NCBI GenBank assembly: GCA_031430595.1
Contig: JANPBU010000002.1
Location: 1 to 64,000, forward strand
DNA: 64,000 nucleotides
Reading direction: 5' to 3'
Source: JANNBN01 sp031430595
GTDB lineage: Bacteria > Actinomycetota > Acidimicrobiia > Acidimicrobiales > JANYDT01
Part shown: positions 1-8,515 of the stretch, in pieces
How positions within the stretch are numbered: position 1 is the first letter of the stretch
Layout of the letters: each line of letters begins with the position of its first letter
Program-made: the position numbers and the translations under genes
The notes under the pieces: model-generated
What the model saw: only the letters and a program-made list of their open reading frames with translations
Database searches by the model: none
What the model was told of the DNA's origin: nothing

Positions 1-28
1 GATTAATACGAATAGGGTCGGTCTCCAT
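1..28 (-). CDS. 5' end of a gene running off the left edge
   Basis: An ATG at 28-26 on the minus strand has a good GGAGG ribosome binding site five bases upstream. Nine codons (METDPIRIN) are visible before the window ends. The product cannot be identified. The 29-249 stretch behind it is non-coding as far as can be seen and probably carries its promoter. Confidence 0.45.
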
Positions 29-249
29 CGAGGCCTCCGGGTACTTGAGAGCGGGCTAGACACCAGCACTCTCACCCGGAGACCTCGACCACACGCGGAT
101 ACCCCCAAACCCACCCACCCCCGCCCAATCGCGAACAACCACTAAAGTTCCAATTTCTCGTCGGTTCGAAACGGACCCAGTCGGCTTTTGGAAATCGATC
201 AAAACGCTCTTCATGCTCTCAAAAACGAAGTGACCTGGTTGATCGGGGG

Positions 250-890
250 CTATTTCTCGTAGACGACGACACCATTCATCACCGTGAGTTCTGACACGGT
301 GTTCCCAATCTCATACGGGTCGACAGTGAGTACGTTTTGGCACCAACCGTGAGCACACCAAAGGTTGCGGAACGGAAGAGCGGCAGCGGAACCCGTGGTG
401 TACATCGCCAACGCCTGTAGAAGTGACTTGATCGGTACACCCGTGAGTATCGGTCTTTGCCGGCTAGTGCTCGAGCGCCTCAACCGTGTACACCTCTCGA
501 ATTGCCCATTCGGCCTGAACATCAGCAACGACCTTGTTCTTGGCGAAACGGGGGTAGTCGGCCGGGTCAACAAGTTGTAAGTGCACAATCTGATCGGGCG
601 ACGACGTGTTAAATGCACCTTTCGACTGGGCAAACTCGAACGCATCAAGGGCAGTCCTCGTGGCTCGGTCGCCAATGGCATGTACGTGTACAGACAATCC
701 TGCTGGATGTAACGCCGCCACCTGCTGCTTGAACAGTTCGGGCTCGTAATACAGTTCACCAAGATTTGTCGTCGGTGTGCCATCTTTGTTCAGCTAGGGT
801 TCAATCATCGCTGCGGTCCAGGTGGGCGCTTCGATGTCACCGTCGGCGAACACCTTTACCTGGTCAACTTGCAACAGACCCGTAACGAGA
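250..890 (-). pseudogene. Decayed YtcJ-like amidohydrolase (C-terminal part)
   Basis: Read on the minus strand, this encodes pieces of the C-terminal half of an amidohydrolase_3 (YtcJ-type) enzyme. The pieces are a VKVFADGDIEA segment, then an in-frame TAG at 794-796, then GLSVHVHAIGDRATRTALDA and IVHLQLVDPADYPRFA. A stop follows at 464. In another frame comes the typical C-terminal end with LTVDPYEIGNTVSELTV, closing at 250. The N-terminal metal-binding half is absent; intact trmB lies directly upstream. At least one nonsense mutation, one frame change and some internal loss are visible, so no working enzyme can be made. The family assignment rests on motif recognition only. Confidence 0.75.
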
Positions 891-950
891 ACCGGGCCCG
901 ATGGACTATCCATACCGAAGTGTCACACGTCGCTCTGTACACAAACTTGG

Positions 951-1676
951 TCAGATTCGAGTGACTGCAATATCTCGAATGGTTCGACCGGCGTCGAGGC
1001 CCTTTTGCTCGTACGAGGTGATTGGCCGACCCTCGTATCGGGGGGCCCAACCGGGCGCCTCACTGGGGTTACTCAAGGCAGCGACCTCACTCAACGCCGA
1101 CATCATTTGCTGCGCATACGGTGCCCAATCGGTCGCCATTCGAAGCACCCCACCCACCACTAGCCGGGCAGCTACGAGTGTCAAAAAGTCGGGTGCGACC
1201 AAACGTCGCCCACCATGTTTGAGTTTCGGCCACGGATCAGGAAACCACAGGTGAAGTTCGGTCAATGAGTCGGGCGGAATCATCCACTGCAACGCCTCAT
1301 GCCCATCGCAGGCCACCACCCGAACGTTGCTGAAACCGCCAGCGTCGAGCCCCATCGCCAACATTGCTTGGCCCCCAACGTGCACGTCGATCGCAATAAT
1401 GTTCACGTCGGTTCGAGCCGCAGCCAAGGCAAGGGTGCTGTCGGCCATCCCAAAACCCAAATCAAGAATCACCGGTGCGCTACGACCGAACGCTGCGTCA
1501 ATGTCAAGGTTGGCGCAAGGCTCAATCAGGTATCGGGGAAGCAACTCAAGAAGGGCTTGGCGCTTCGTTGGCCCGAGGCGCCCGATTCGGGGCTGGAAAC
1601 TTCGACCGGCCCGACCCGTCGATGGGGCAGTTGAGCTCGTAAACAAAGCGTCAGGTGTTTTAACCGGGGAATTCAT
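951..1676 (-). CDS. trmB: tRNA (guanine-N7-)-methyltransferase
   Basis: This 241-residue SAM-dependent methyltransferase should form m7G46 in the variable loop of tRNAs in the cytoplasm. The family signs are clear: an N-terminal RIGRLGPTKRQALLELLP stretch, the SAM-binding LDLGFGMADSTL loop, the acidic IIAIDVHVGG strand end, the LWFPDPWPKLKH motif that supplies catalytic and tRNA-binding residues, and a C-terminal TSYEQKGLDAGRTI segment. LDLGFGMA differs slightly from the common LEIGFGxG, but length and motif order are normal. The ATG start at 1676 gives the expected short N-terminal extension. It stands alone, with a decayed gene downstream and the toxin-antitoxin pair divergent from it. Confidence 0.93.
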   Translation of the reverse strand: MNSPVKTPDALFTSSTAPSTGRAGRSFQPRIGRLGPTKRQALLELLPRYLIEPCANLDIDAAFGRSAPVILDLGFGMADSTLALAAARTDVNIIAIDVHVGGQAMLAMGLDAGGFSNVRVVACDGHEALQWMIPPDSLTELHLWFPDPWPKLKHGGRRLVAPDFLTLVAARLVVGGVLRMATDWAPYAQQMMSALSEVAALSNPSEAPGWAPRYEGRPITSYEQKGLDAGRTIRDIAVTRI

Positions 1677-1722
1677 GCGACCGAAATCGTAGAGGCTGCC
1701 CGGCAGTTGGAATCCGTTTGAA

Positions 1723-1737
1723 TACCAAGGTTTGGTA
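1723..1737. promoter_or_regulatory. Palindrome in front of the ParD-like gene
   Basis: TACCAA and TTGGTA form a perfect 6-bp inverted repeat around a 3-base centre, ending ten bases before the GTG start of the antitoxin gene. ParD-type ribbon-helix-helix antitoxins usually autoregulate by binding such sites, so this is a plausible operator. The function is inferred from position only. Confidence 0.4.
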
Positions 1738-1747
1738 GTCTGAGGAC

Positions 1748-1990
1748 GTGGCTAATAAGAACACCTCCGTGTCGCTTTCCGATCACTTTGTCGAATTCGC
1801 TGAGCGTAAAGTGAATGAAGGGTTGTACGGCTCGACAAGCGAAGTCGTACGAGCTGGTTTGCGCTTACTTGAGGCACAAGACGAGGCCCTAAACATGTTG
1901 CGTGTCGCCATCGATCTCGGCGACCAGAGTGACACTGCGGCTGACTTCAATCCTTCCGAGTACCTCGCCGAAATCCGCAACGGACGTTGA
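1748..1990 (+). CDS. ParD-like ribbon-helix-helix antitoxin
   Basis: This 80-residue protein matches the ParD/CopG-type antitoxin family. It starts with a short beta strand (TSVSLSDHFVEF) that would pair in a ribbon-helix-helix dimer. Next comes the typical GLYGSTSEVVRAGLRLLE helix region, and then an acidic, probably flexible C-terminus (SEYLAEIRNGR) that would wrap the toxin. The start is GTG at 1748. The stop overlaps the toxin start by four bases, so the two are likely translationally coupled. It should neutralise the ParE-like product and repress its own promoter, probably through the palindrome just upstream. The family is clear; the regulation is inferred. Confidence 0.88.
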   Translation: MANKNTSVSLSDHFVEFAERKVNEGLYGSTSEVVRAGLRLLEAQDEALNMLRVAIDLGDQSDTAADFNPSEYLAEIRNGR

Positions 1991-2292
1991 CGACCTTTGG
2001 TACCTGGTCGATTTCGAAGAACGCTGTTGGTGATCTCGACCAACTTCGTGATTCGTCAGTCGAAACATGGGGATCAGACCAGGCCTACGACTATTTGTCT
2101 CAATTGATTTCAGATATCGATCGGGTTGCTCTCAAGCCCGCAAGTCGCAGAGCATGCGATGACATTCGGCCTGGTCTGTTTCGAGTCAAAAGTGGTTTTC
2201 ACGTTATTTTCTACCGGCAGGTGGAATCTGGTTCGATTCGTGTAGTGCGAGTACTTCATGAGCGGATGGATTTTGGAAGCCGCCTGTACTGA
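1987..2292 (+). CDS. ParE/RelE-superfamily toxin
   Basis: This 101-residue protein has the ParE fold signature: ISKNAVGDLDQLRD at the N-terminus, then PGLFRVKSGFHVIFYRQ and a final IRVVRVLHERMDF strand. ParE toxins act on DNA gyrase, whereas related RelE proteins cut mRNA; the sequence alone does not settle which applies, though the ParD partner favours ParE. The start is a TTG at 1987 overlapping the antitoxin stop (TTGA), as is usual for such operons. The length is normal and no lesion is visible, so the module appears functional. Confidence 0.88.
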   Translation: MTTFGTWSISKNAVGDLDQLRDSSVETWGSDQAYDYLSQLISDIDRVALKPASRRACDDIRPGLFRVKSGFHVIFYRQVESGSIRVVRVLHERMDFGSRLY

Positions 2293-2322
2293 ACTGACCG
2301 GCAGTCTGAAAGTTGGTCACAG

Positions 2323-2354
2323 ACCATCAGGCAGAGCGACCATCAGGCAGAGCG
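2323..2354. repeat. Two-copy 16-bp tandem duplication
   Basis: The unit ACCATCAGGCAGAGCG occurs twice head to tail (2323-2338 and 2339-2354) without mismatch, in the gap between the toxin gene and the exonuclease gene. It lies about 30 bases past the toxin stop. No function is apparent. Confidence 0.9.
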
Positions 2355-2420
2355 ACTGATTCTCTGACTATCGTAGAGATGGGCGGATGGTGAGCAGCCC
2401 AGAATCGGGTTTCTTCGCAA

Positions 2421-3314
2421 GTGAAAGTGCATCTTCTCGACGGCACATATGAACTGTTTCGGCATTACTTCGCAATGCCGCCGCGAGCAACCAAAGACGG
2501 ACGCGAAGTTGCGGCGATTCGGGGCGTTCTCGACTCGGTGCTCAACCTGTTTGCCGAGGGGGTTACTCACCTGGCGGTTGCAACCGATCACGTAGTCGAG
2601 AGCTTCCGCAACGAACTGTACGCCGGGTACAAAACGGGCGAGGGTATCCCTCATGAACTGTTTGACCAGTTCCATCCCCTCGAAACTGCACTCACCGCAA
2701 TGGGTGTAGTCGTGTGGCCAATGGTCGAATACGAGGCCGACGATGCACTGGCCGCCGGTGCGTATCTTGCGGCCAATGATCCAGCCGTCACCCAGGTTGT
2801 GATTCTGACCCCTGACAAAGACCTTGGGCAGTGCGTGATCGAAAACCGCATCGTCCAATTCGACCGCCGAAAACGTCTACTCATCGACGAGAAAGGAGTC
2901 TTCGAAAAGTTTGGTGTTCCGCCTGTTTCGATCCCTGACTTCTTAGCGCTCGTTGGCGATGCCGCTGACGGATACCCGGGGCTTCCAGGATTCGGTGCGA
3001 AAAGTGCTGCATTGCTGTTGGCAAAGTATGGACATCTAGAAAACATTCCTAAGCTCGCTTCCCATTGGGATGTACCCGGCCTGCGAGGCGCAGCGAAACT
3101 CGCCGTTACGTTGCAAGAGCAATTCGAAGACGCTCGACTTTTCCGCTTGATTGCAACGGTTCGCGTCGATGCAATCACGCTTCCAGGCGGTGTCGAAAGC
3201 CTGCGATGGCTGGGCCCAACCGCTGAGTTCGCTGCGGTCGCCGCTGATCTGGAAATGCCGAACCTGTTCAGCCGAGCCACTGCGATCGGGGCATCACGAA
3301 CAGCTACAACCTGA
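2421..3314 (+). CDS. 5'-3' exonuclease (FEN/PolI N-terminal-domain type)
   Basis: This 297-residue protein resembles the stand-alone 5' nuclease domain of DNA polymerase I, which removes RNA primers and flaps. Visible hallmarks are an N-terminal VHLLDGTYELFRHYF with the first metal-binding aspartate, EYEADDALAAGAYLA, the VVILTPDKDLGQ motif, and the helix-hairpin-helix region with LVGDAADGYPGLPGFGAKSA. These cover the acidic residues expected for two-metal catalysis. The start is GTG at 2421. It has no polymerase domain, so it is either an accessory flap nuclease or a small exonuclease paralogue. No operon partner is evident. Confidence 0.88.
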   Translation: MKVHLLDGTYELFRHYFAMPPRATKDGREVAAIRGVLDSVLNLFAEGVTHLAVATDHVVESFRNELYAGYKTGEGIPHELFDQFHPLETALTAMGVVVWPMVEYEADDALAAGAYLAANDPAVTQVVILTPDKDLGQCVIENRIVQFDRRKRLLIDEKGVFEKFGVPPVSIPDFLALVGDAADGYPGLPGFGAKSAALLLAKYGHLENIPKLASHWDVPGLRGAAKLAVTLQEQFEDARLFRLIATVRVDAITLPGGVESLRWLGPTAEFAAVAADLEMPNLFSRATAIGASRTATT

Positions 3315-3389
3315 ACACGAGTTGTAAGGGAGTTGTGAGCATTGCCCTAGGTTGGGAACTCATATTTGCCGGGCCATCGTCTGACAGAT

Positions 3390-4175
3390 ATGAACATCTC
3401 AAAATTCCCTCTCCGCTTCCGTTCAATCGTTGTGACCGTCGCAGTTGCCGCTGCTGTCGGTACTCTCGGTCTCACCATTCCGGCCCAATCCAAACCAACC
3501 CAGCCCACACAGGAGCGCACCGTGACTGCTGCGACACCCATCCGCACCATCGTTGTTCACGGTGTCGGCTTCGCGTCGGGTACCCCCGATCAAGCGTCGA
3601 TCACCCTTGGCGTCGAAACCGTTGGTGCCACCGCCCAAAGTGCTCTTCGCGATAACACGGCAAAAGCAAGCGAACTTATTAAACTGCTCAAAGCCGCTGG
3701 CGTCGAAGACAAGTTCATTCAAACCAGCCAACTCTCGATTTATCCACGGTACGACAACGAGGGTAAAAAGATCAACGGGTACCAAGTATCGAACATCGTT
3801 ACCGCAACGCTGAAAGATATGAAGAAGGCCGGCGAAGTGATTGATCAAGCTGCCGGAATCGCTGGCGACGCCATCCGTATTCAAGGTGTGTCGTTTTCGC
3901 TTTCGCAAGATTCTCCGCTGATCGCAACGATGCAAAAGAACGCACGCACCCGGGCCGTCGCCGATGCCAAACTGCAAGCCGAACAACTGGCCGAAGTTGC
4001 GGGCGTGAAACTTGGCCAACTGCGCACCATCTCGACCTCGTCGAATATGTCGGCCCCCGTTCTGTACCAGCAGAATTTCGCGAAGACCTCAGCCGATGCG
4101 AGCGGAACCGTTCCGTTGGAAGGTGGTTCGCAGCAAATAACTGCCGAAGTCGACCTCGTGTTCGATATCGCCTAA
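3390..4175 (+). CDS. Secreted SIMPL (DUF541) domain protein
   Basis: This is a 261-residue exported protein. It starts with basic residues and a hydrophobic signal segment (IVVTVAVAAAVGTLGLTIPA), followed by a DUF541/SIMPL domain: VHGVGFASGTPDQASITLGV, IQTSQLSIYPRYD, YQVSNIVTATLKD, and a closing ITAEVDLVFDIA. Family members sit in the periplasm or cell envelope and are linked to oxidative or envelope stress, but no enzymatic role is established. ATG 3390 is preferred over an in-frame TTG at 3366 because it puts the signal peptide at the very N-terminus. It is transcribed alone; the AAAC repeat lies directly downstream. Confidence 0.85.
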   Translation: MNISKFPLRFRSIVVTVAVAAAVGTLGLTIPAQSKPTQPTQERTVTAATPIRTIVVHGVGFASGTPDQASITLGVETVGATAQSALRDNTAKASELIKLLKAAGVEDKFIQTSQLSIYPRYDNEGKKINGYQVSNIVTATLKDMKKAGEVIDQAAGIAGDAIRIQGVSFSLSQDSPLIATMQKNARTRAVADAKLQAEQLAEVAGVKLGQLRTISTSSNMSAPVLYQQNFAKTSADASGTVPLEGGSQQITAEVDLVFDIA

Positions 4176-4188
4176 TCGCAGCCCCCCA

Positions 4189-4232
4189 AAACAAACAAAC
4201 AAACAAACAAACAAACAAACAAACAAACAAAC
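4189..4232. repeat. (AAAC)11 microsatellite
   Basis: Eleven uninterrupted copies of AAAC fill 4189-4232, between the SIMPL gene stop and the carboxylase beta-subunit start at 4280. Perfect tetranucleotide runs of this length are unusual in bacterial chromosomes and are prone to slippage. The run lies outside any reading frame, so length changes could only affect promoter spacing or transcript structure. Confidence 0.97.
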
Positions 4233-4279
4233 CGCCCGTGTGGTGCACCCCCACCTACGCCAGATAGCCTCGCTGCCTT

Positions 4280-5836
4280 ATGGAACATCCGATGGCTGAA
4301 CGCCTGACCGACCTGGCCGAGCGCAAACAACTGGCTTTCAATGCTGGATCACCCCGGGCGGTCGAACGCCAACACGCCAAGGGCAAGATGACCGCCCGTG
4401 AGCGTATCGAGTACCTGCTCGACCCCGACAGCTTCACCGAACTCGATTTGTTGGCCCGCCACCGGGCCCAGGGCATGGGTTTAGAGAACGATCGGCCGTA
4501 TACGGACGGCGTAATTACCGGCTGGGGAACGATCGATGGCCGCCAGGTCATGCTGTTTGCCCAAGATTTTACGGTGTTCGGTGGGGCGCTTGGCGAGGTG
4601 CACTCCGAGAAAATCGTGAAGGTCATGGACCTCGCAACCAGCGTCGGTGTGCCGCTGATTGGCCTAAACGATTCTGGCGGTGCCCGCATTCAGGAAGGTG
4701 TCGTCTCGCTGGCCTCGTACGGCAACATTTTTTATCGGAACGTCAAGGCGTCTGGGGTGATCCCGCAGATCAGCGTGATTATGGGCCCATGCGCCGGTGG
4801 TGCTGTGTATTCGCCTGCGATGACCGATTTCGTGTTCATGGTCGACAAAACCTCGTACATGTTCATTACAGGTCCCGATGTGGTGAAAACCGTAACAGGG
4901 GAAGAAGTGACACCCGAAGAACTTGGTGGTGCGATGACCCATGCCACCAAGTCGGGCGTAGCAACCTTCGTTGCTCCGGACGACCGCGCCTGCCTTGACG
5001 AGGTTCGCTTCCTTCTCGGTTTTCTTCCGTCAAACAACCTTGAAAATACGCCACGTCATGAAACCGATGATGATCCGGATCGTCGGTGCGAACAGCTTAC
5101 GAAGATCGTCCCGGAAAATGCTAACCGCGCGTATGATATGAAAAAAGTGGTTAGAGAGGTTGTCGATGACGGCGAGTTTTTTGAATACTTTCCGCACTTT
5201 GCACCTAACATCATTTGCGGGTTCTCTCGCCTTGACGGATACGCCGTTGGAATTGTAGGTAACCAGCCAATGGTCAAGGCTGGGGTACTTGATATTGATT
5301 CATCGGAGAAAGCGGCGCGTTTTGTGCGCACCTGCGATGCTTTCAATATTCCGATCGTCACGTTTGTCGATGTTCCCGGTTTTATGCCCGGTACCGACCA
5401 GGAATACGGTGGAATCATTCGTCACGGTGCAAAACTTCTGTACGCATACTGTGAGGCAACTGTTCCGCGTATCAGTGTGATTACCCGCAAGGCTTACGGC
5501 GGCGCATATGTGGTAATGGATTCAAAATCGATTGGTGGCGACCTCGCGTTTGCCTGGCCGAATGCTGAGCTCGCGGTTATGGGTGCTCAGGGTGCCGTCA
5601 ACATTGTGTACCGACGTGAACTAGATGCATCGCCCGACCCAGAAAAACGGCGTGCCGAACTGGTCGAGGACTACTCAGAACGTTTCGCAAACCCCTATGT
5701 GGCCGCCGAACGCGGCTATGTCGACGATGTGATCGATCCAGCCGATACCCGAAAAATGTTGTGCCGGGGAATGGCTATGTTGCGCACAAAGAAGGAAGAG
5801 CTTCCGAAACGCAAACACGGAAACGTGCCGCTCTAA
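4280..5836 (+). CDS. pccB: Acyl-CoA (propionyl-CoA) carboxylase beta subunit
   Basis: This 518-residue carboxyltransferase subunit transfers CO2 from carboxybiotin to an acyl-CoA, most likely propionyl-CoA, giving methylmalonyl-CoA. The two crotonase-like halves are complete. The first has RQHAKGKMTARERIEYLLD, the GLNDSGGARIQEGV loop and MGPCAGGAVYSPA; the second has FVDVPGFMPGTDQEYGGIIR and the KAYGGAYVVM oxyanion motif. Its length matches actinobacterial AccD5/PccB. An in-frame ATG at 4292 is an alternative start, and neither has a strong ribosome site. The epsilon subunit gene overlaps its stop. The biotin-carrying alpha subunit is not in the window. It fits functionally with the mutase encoded at 8.5-10.5 kb. 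Confidence 0.95.
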   Translation: MEHPMAERLTDLAERKQLAFNAGSPRAVERQHAKGKMTARERIEYLLDPDSFTELDLLARHRAQGMGLENDRPYTDGVITGWGTIDGRQVMLFAQDFTVFGGALGEVHSEKIVKVMDLATSVGVPLIGLNDSGGARIQEGVVSLASYGNIFYRNVKASGVIPQISVIMGPCAGGAVYSPAMTDFVFMVDKTSYMFITGPDVVKTVTGEEVTPEELGGAMTHATKSGVATFVAPDDRACLDEVRFLLGFLPSNNLENTPRHETDDDPDRRCEQLTKIVPENANRAYDMKKVVREVVDDGEFFEYFPHFAPNIICGFSRLDGYAVGIVGNQPMVKAGVLDIDSSEKAARFVRTCDAFNIPIVTFVDVPGFMPGTDQEYGGIIRHGAKLLYAYCEATVPRISVITRKAYGGAYVVMDSKSIGGDLAFAWPNAELAVMGAQGAVNIVYRRELDASPDPEKRRAELVEDYSERFANPYVAAERGYVDDVIDPADTRKMLCRGMAMLRTKKEELPKRKHGNVPL

Positions 5837-6021
5837 TGTCAGTTGTGTTGGGGTCAATTTCTCCGGAACCTACCGACGAAGAGGCTGCGGCCATCGTTGC
5901 TGCCATTGAACTGGCCTGGCCCCGTCAGGTGATTCTCGCTGTTTCATCGATCGCACACGAGCCGGCTGGCGCTTGGCGATGGTCGGGCCGATGGTGGGCA
6001 AAACGCACAAGATCTACGTAA
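5836..6021 (+). CDS. Acyl-CoA carboxylase epsilon subunit
   Basis: This is a 61-residue protein whose ATG shares one base with the beta-subunit stop (TAATG), implying translational coupling. It has the pattern of actinobacterial AccE-like subunits: an acidic PEPTDEEAAAIVAAIE helix near the start and a basic, tryptophan-rich end (WRWSGRWWAKR). Epsilon subunits bind the beta hexamer and stimulate or stabilise the holo-carboxylase. The small size and low conservation make the assignment depend mainly on position and composition, but both fit well. Confidence 0.82.
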   Translation: MSVVLGSISPEPTDEEAAAIVAAIELAWPRQVILAVSSIAHEPAGAWRWSGRWWAKRTRST

Positions 6022-6103
6022 AACCGATCCCTTCCATAGTCAATTTGTAGTGAATTTGGCCTACAGGTGACGGGGTCGGTGGCCGAATGAATAGGTAGCG
6101 CCT

Positions 6104-7591
6104 TTGACAACGCCACCTTCCCATGATCTCAGCCCGCACATGATCCTCGACCGAACAGACACCCCTAGAGCCACGCTCCTCGCTAGAGGCGAGATTCTTC
6201 CTGTCATCGATCAGTATCTCGTACAGGTTGCGAGCCAGGCCTACGCACCAATTCCGGTGATTGTGGGGCCACGTGGATCTGGGCGAACGGCGTTGCTTCA
6301 AGAAATTGGGTCACGCCAAGGTGTGATTGGTCGCTCGGTTGGGTTTGGCGCCGTGAAAACGGGTCTTGGCCAGGCACTGATCGATGCGGTCGCCGGTTTG
6401 GCCGACTCGGTGGCTCGCCGACGGCCGGGGTCTGCTTCGCTCGATCGCCTCATTGCTGCTGGCGAAGAATTCATGGAAAAAGCGCCTGATGAATGCACAG
6501 TTGCTGTGTTTAGTCAGGCTGTCGACTTCCTTCTGTATGCACTGTCGAACGAACTCCTTGAAATCCAGGGCGGATTTCTGATCCTGATCGACGATATTGA
6601 CCGGTCGAACGACAGCCGTTTGCGAGTTCTCATCGAGGGTCTCGTTGCGTTGGCCGAGACTGGTGCGCCGCTACCCATTGTGTTTGCTCGAATGCAGGAA
6701 CGAAGCGGCGGACGGGTTGCGACGGGTCTTGAAGAGATTCCTCTTCGACGACTCACGAATGCCGATTTGGCCGACCTGACCGAACGCGCTGGCATGGCAG
6801 CCGACTCTGAAGGCATCAAGGTTATGGCCGAGTTCACGCAGGGCCTTCCTGGTCAGGTGATAGCCGTGTTGGAGGCTTGCGAAGGCAATCACCGTCTCAG
6901 CGCGGCGGTAGTCACGAGCGCCATTACGAAGATCGAAATGACCCGTGCTGCCTTGAGGGCCACTGAGTCAGCTAAACATACGCAAGACGAAGAGTCGTTC
7001 AGAAAGGCTCCTTCTGGCCCGACTGGTGTTGCGACGATCGCCCCAGCCTTGAGCCAAGCCGAACTGCATGCGCAAACCGTTGCTGCACAACCCCAAGCTC
7101 GGTTGGCCCCAACAGCTTCCACAGCCCCGAACCCGCGTTTGGCGGCGATGGCTCCGGCAACACCGCGACTTGCTGAAACGAACGCCCTACCAACCCGTAG
7201 CCCACGGCCAAACGAGCCCGAGCGAGGGCTGACGAGAACCTTGCTTCCAACCGGCCCGAAAGCAGCCCAGTCGGTTGTTCCTGAGCCGGTTATTCCTGAG
7301 CCGGTTGTTCCCGAGCCGATAGTTGAAGTGGTTCTTTTCCCGATCTCGCTGAACCCCACCCAAAAGCGTTGCCTTGAGTCAATGGTTGAACTTTCAGCCG
7401 ACAACGATTCGGTGACATTGGCGTTGCTTCGCCGCCGCCTGGGTGATGTGTCACGCTTTGGTGGTGCAGCGACCCCGGTCGTGGTTGCCGTGAAGGAACT
7501 TGTTGCTGCTGGGGCATTGCTTCACAGTGCAGATGACGTGCTGGCGTTCACTCCGCTCGGAAACGTCACGGTCGCAGCCATCACCTCTTGA
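6104..7591 (+). CDS. AAA_16/Cdc6-like ATPase with altered Walker A and C-terminal winged-helix-like domain
   Basis: This 495-residue protein has an N-terminal P-loop domain resembling AAA_16/Orc1-Cdc6-type ATPases. Residues 55-62 read GPRGSGRT, so the usual Walker A lysine is arginine. Walker B is FLILIDDIDRSN, and the LRRLTNADLADLTE region looks like the AAA lid. Residues 300-410 are low complexity, rich in Ala/Pro/Thr, with VPEPV-type pentapeptide repeats. The last 80 residues (KRCLESMVELSADNDSVTLA onward) could form a winged helix, which would suggest DNA binding. The start used is TTG 6104; ATG 6140 is an alternative. Its task is unknown. A membrane protein gene follows 24 bases after the stop. 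Confidence 0.7.
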   Translation: MTTPPSHDLSPHMILDRTDTPRATLLARGEILPVIDQYLVQVASQAYAPIPVIVGPRGSGRTALLQEIGSRQGVIGRSVGFGAVKTGLGQALIDAVAGLADSVARRRPGSASLDRLIAAGEEFMEKAPDECTVAVFSQAVDFLLYALSNELLEIQGGFLILIDDIDRSNDSRLRVLIEGLVALAETGAPLPIVFARMQERSGGRVATGLEEIPLRRLTNADLADLTERAGMAADSEGIKVMAEFTQGLPGQVIAVLEACEGNHRLSAAVVTSAITKIEMTRAALRATESAKHTQDEESFRKAPSGPTGVATIAPALSQAELHAQTVAAQPQARLAPTASTAPNPRLAAMAPATPRLAETNALPTRSPRPNEPERGLTRTLLPTGPKAAQSVVPEPVIPEPVVPEPIVEVVLFPISLNPTQKRCLESMVELSADNDSVTLALLRRRLGDVSRFGGAATPVVVAVKELVAAGALLHSADDVLAFTPLGNVTVAAITS

Positions 7592-7615
7592 CGGGTGCAA
7601 TAACCTTCGGGGTGC

Positions 7616-8479
7616 ATGACTACCAGCACTGCGCCTCAAGGCCCCACCCCAAACACTGACCACAACCTGGTTCTCGACGAACTTTCCGAGCGGCTCAGTG
7701 CGTTCAAACAACTCGCTAAGGATGATGTCGAAGGTGCATCGGCGATACTCGAACACTTTGGGGCGAAAGGCAAAGTTGAGGCCGACATCATCCACGAGCT
7801 TTCGGTTCGTCGACCTATTTACCTCAGTGGCCGATTCGAGGAAGCGCATCGCATCGCCATGCGATCACTTGAAGTACTCGATCGAAACGGTGCACGCGCC
7901 GCCAAACTTCCGCCGATGGGGCCGTTACAACCGATCGCCGCATTCCTGGTTCAACTTGTTGCGCGTTTCATCGTTCGCAACTATCAGGCCGAGGTCATCA
8001 AATCTATTAAGTACCTCTACATTCGGCGAGAGTCGCAATGTGCGCCGACATCACCAGAACGCTTCATCGTACGGCGTGCTCGTATCGATGCTGAGCGTGT
8101 GCAGCCAACCTTAAAATCAAATCCGATTGGTGTTCCGGCCTTCCTGTTAGGTGGTGCATTTCTGAGTTCGATTTTGTCGAGTATCGGTCGCGGTATGAGT
8201 CGAGCGAGTGCATCGAAGAGCGGCGTGTTTATAGCGGCATTTTTACTGTGTGTACTTATTGCTGCGGCTTCGTGGGTTGTTGTTCGTGGGGCGGCAGTCG
8301 CAAGGCATCGCATCAAGTTGACGCTCGACGCACCGTTGAAGGGCCTCTGGGAAACGATTGGTGCCGCTGGAAAACCACCGAAGGATCAATCTCGAGTGTT
8401 TGCGCTTGTAGCAACGCTTCTTCCGGTTCTCGGCACCTTGGTACTGCTCGCCGGGATCGTCATCGGCTTACTTAAGTAG
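7616..8479 (+). CDS. Uncharacterised membrane protein
   Basis: This 287-residue protein is of unrecognised family. The first 90 residues are soluble, with an acidic helical segment followed by RPIYLSGRFEEAHRIAMRSL, which resembles part of a small helical repeat domain. Several hydrophobic stretches follow: one near residues 100-120 (IAAFLVQLVARFIV), a strong one near 200-225 (FIAAFLLCVLIAAASWVVV) and a C-terminal one (LVATLLPVLGTLVLLAGIVI). It is probably an integral membrane protein with a cytoplasmic N-terminal domain. It starts 24 bases after the AAA-type ATPase gene and is probably co-transcribed with it, so the two may work together. Confidence 0.65.
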   Translation: MTTSTAPQGPTPNTDHNLVLDELSERLSAFKQLAKDDVEGASAILEHFGAKGKVEADIIHELSVRRPIYLSGRFEEAHRIAMRSLEVLDRNGARAAKLPPMGPLQPIAAFLVQLVARFIVRNYQAEVIKSIKYLYIRRESQCAPTSPERFIVRRARIDAERVQPTLKSNPIGVPAFLLGGAFLSSILSSIGRGMSRASASKSGVFIAAFLLCVLIAAASWVVVRGAAVARHRIKLTLDAPLKGLWETIGAAGKPPKDQSRVFALVATLLPVLGTLVLLAGIVIGLLK

Positions 8480-8515
8480 GGTCCTCCGCCCAAAGGGCAG
8501 TCCAAACTACGGGTT

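Noticed and set aside
365..1692. Several long plus-strand open frames opposite the amidohydrolase relic and trmB
   Set aside because: They mirror the minus-strand coding pattern; trmB motifs and the amidohydrolase segments on the other strand explain the sequence.
7260..7330. 15-base repeats in the AAA-type ATPase gene as an intergenic repeat family
   Set aside because: They encode in-frame VPEPV-like pentapeptides of a linker, so a protein-level repeat explains them.
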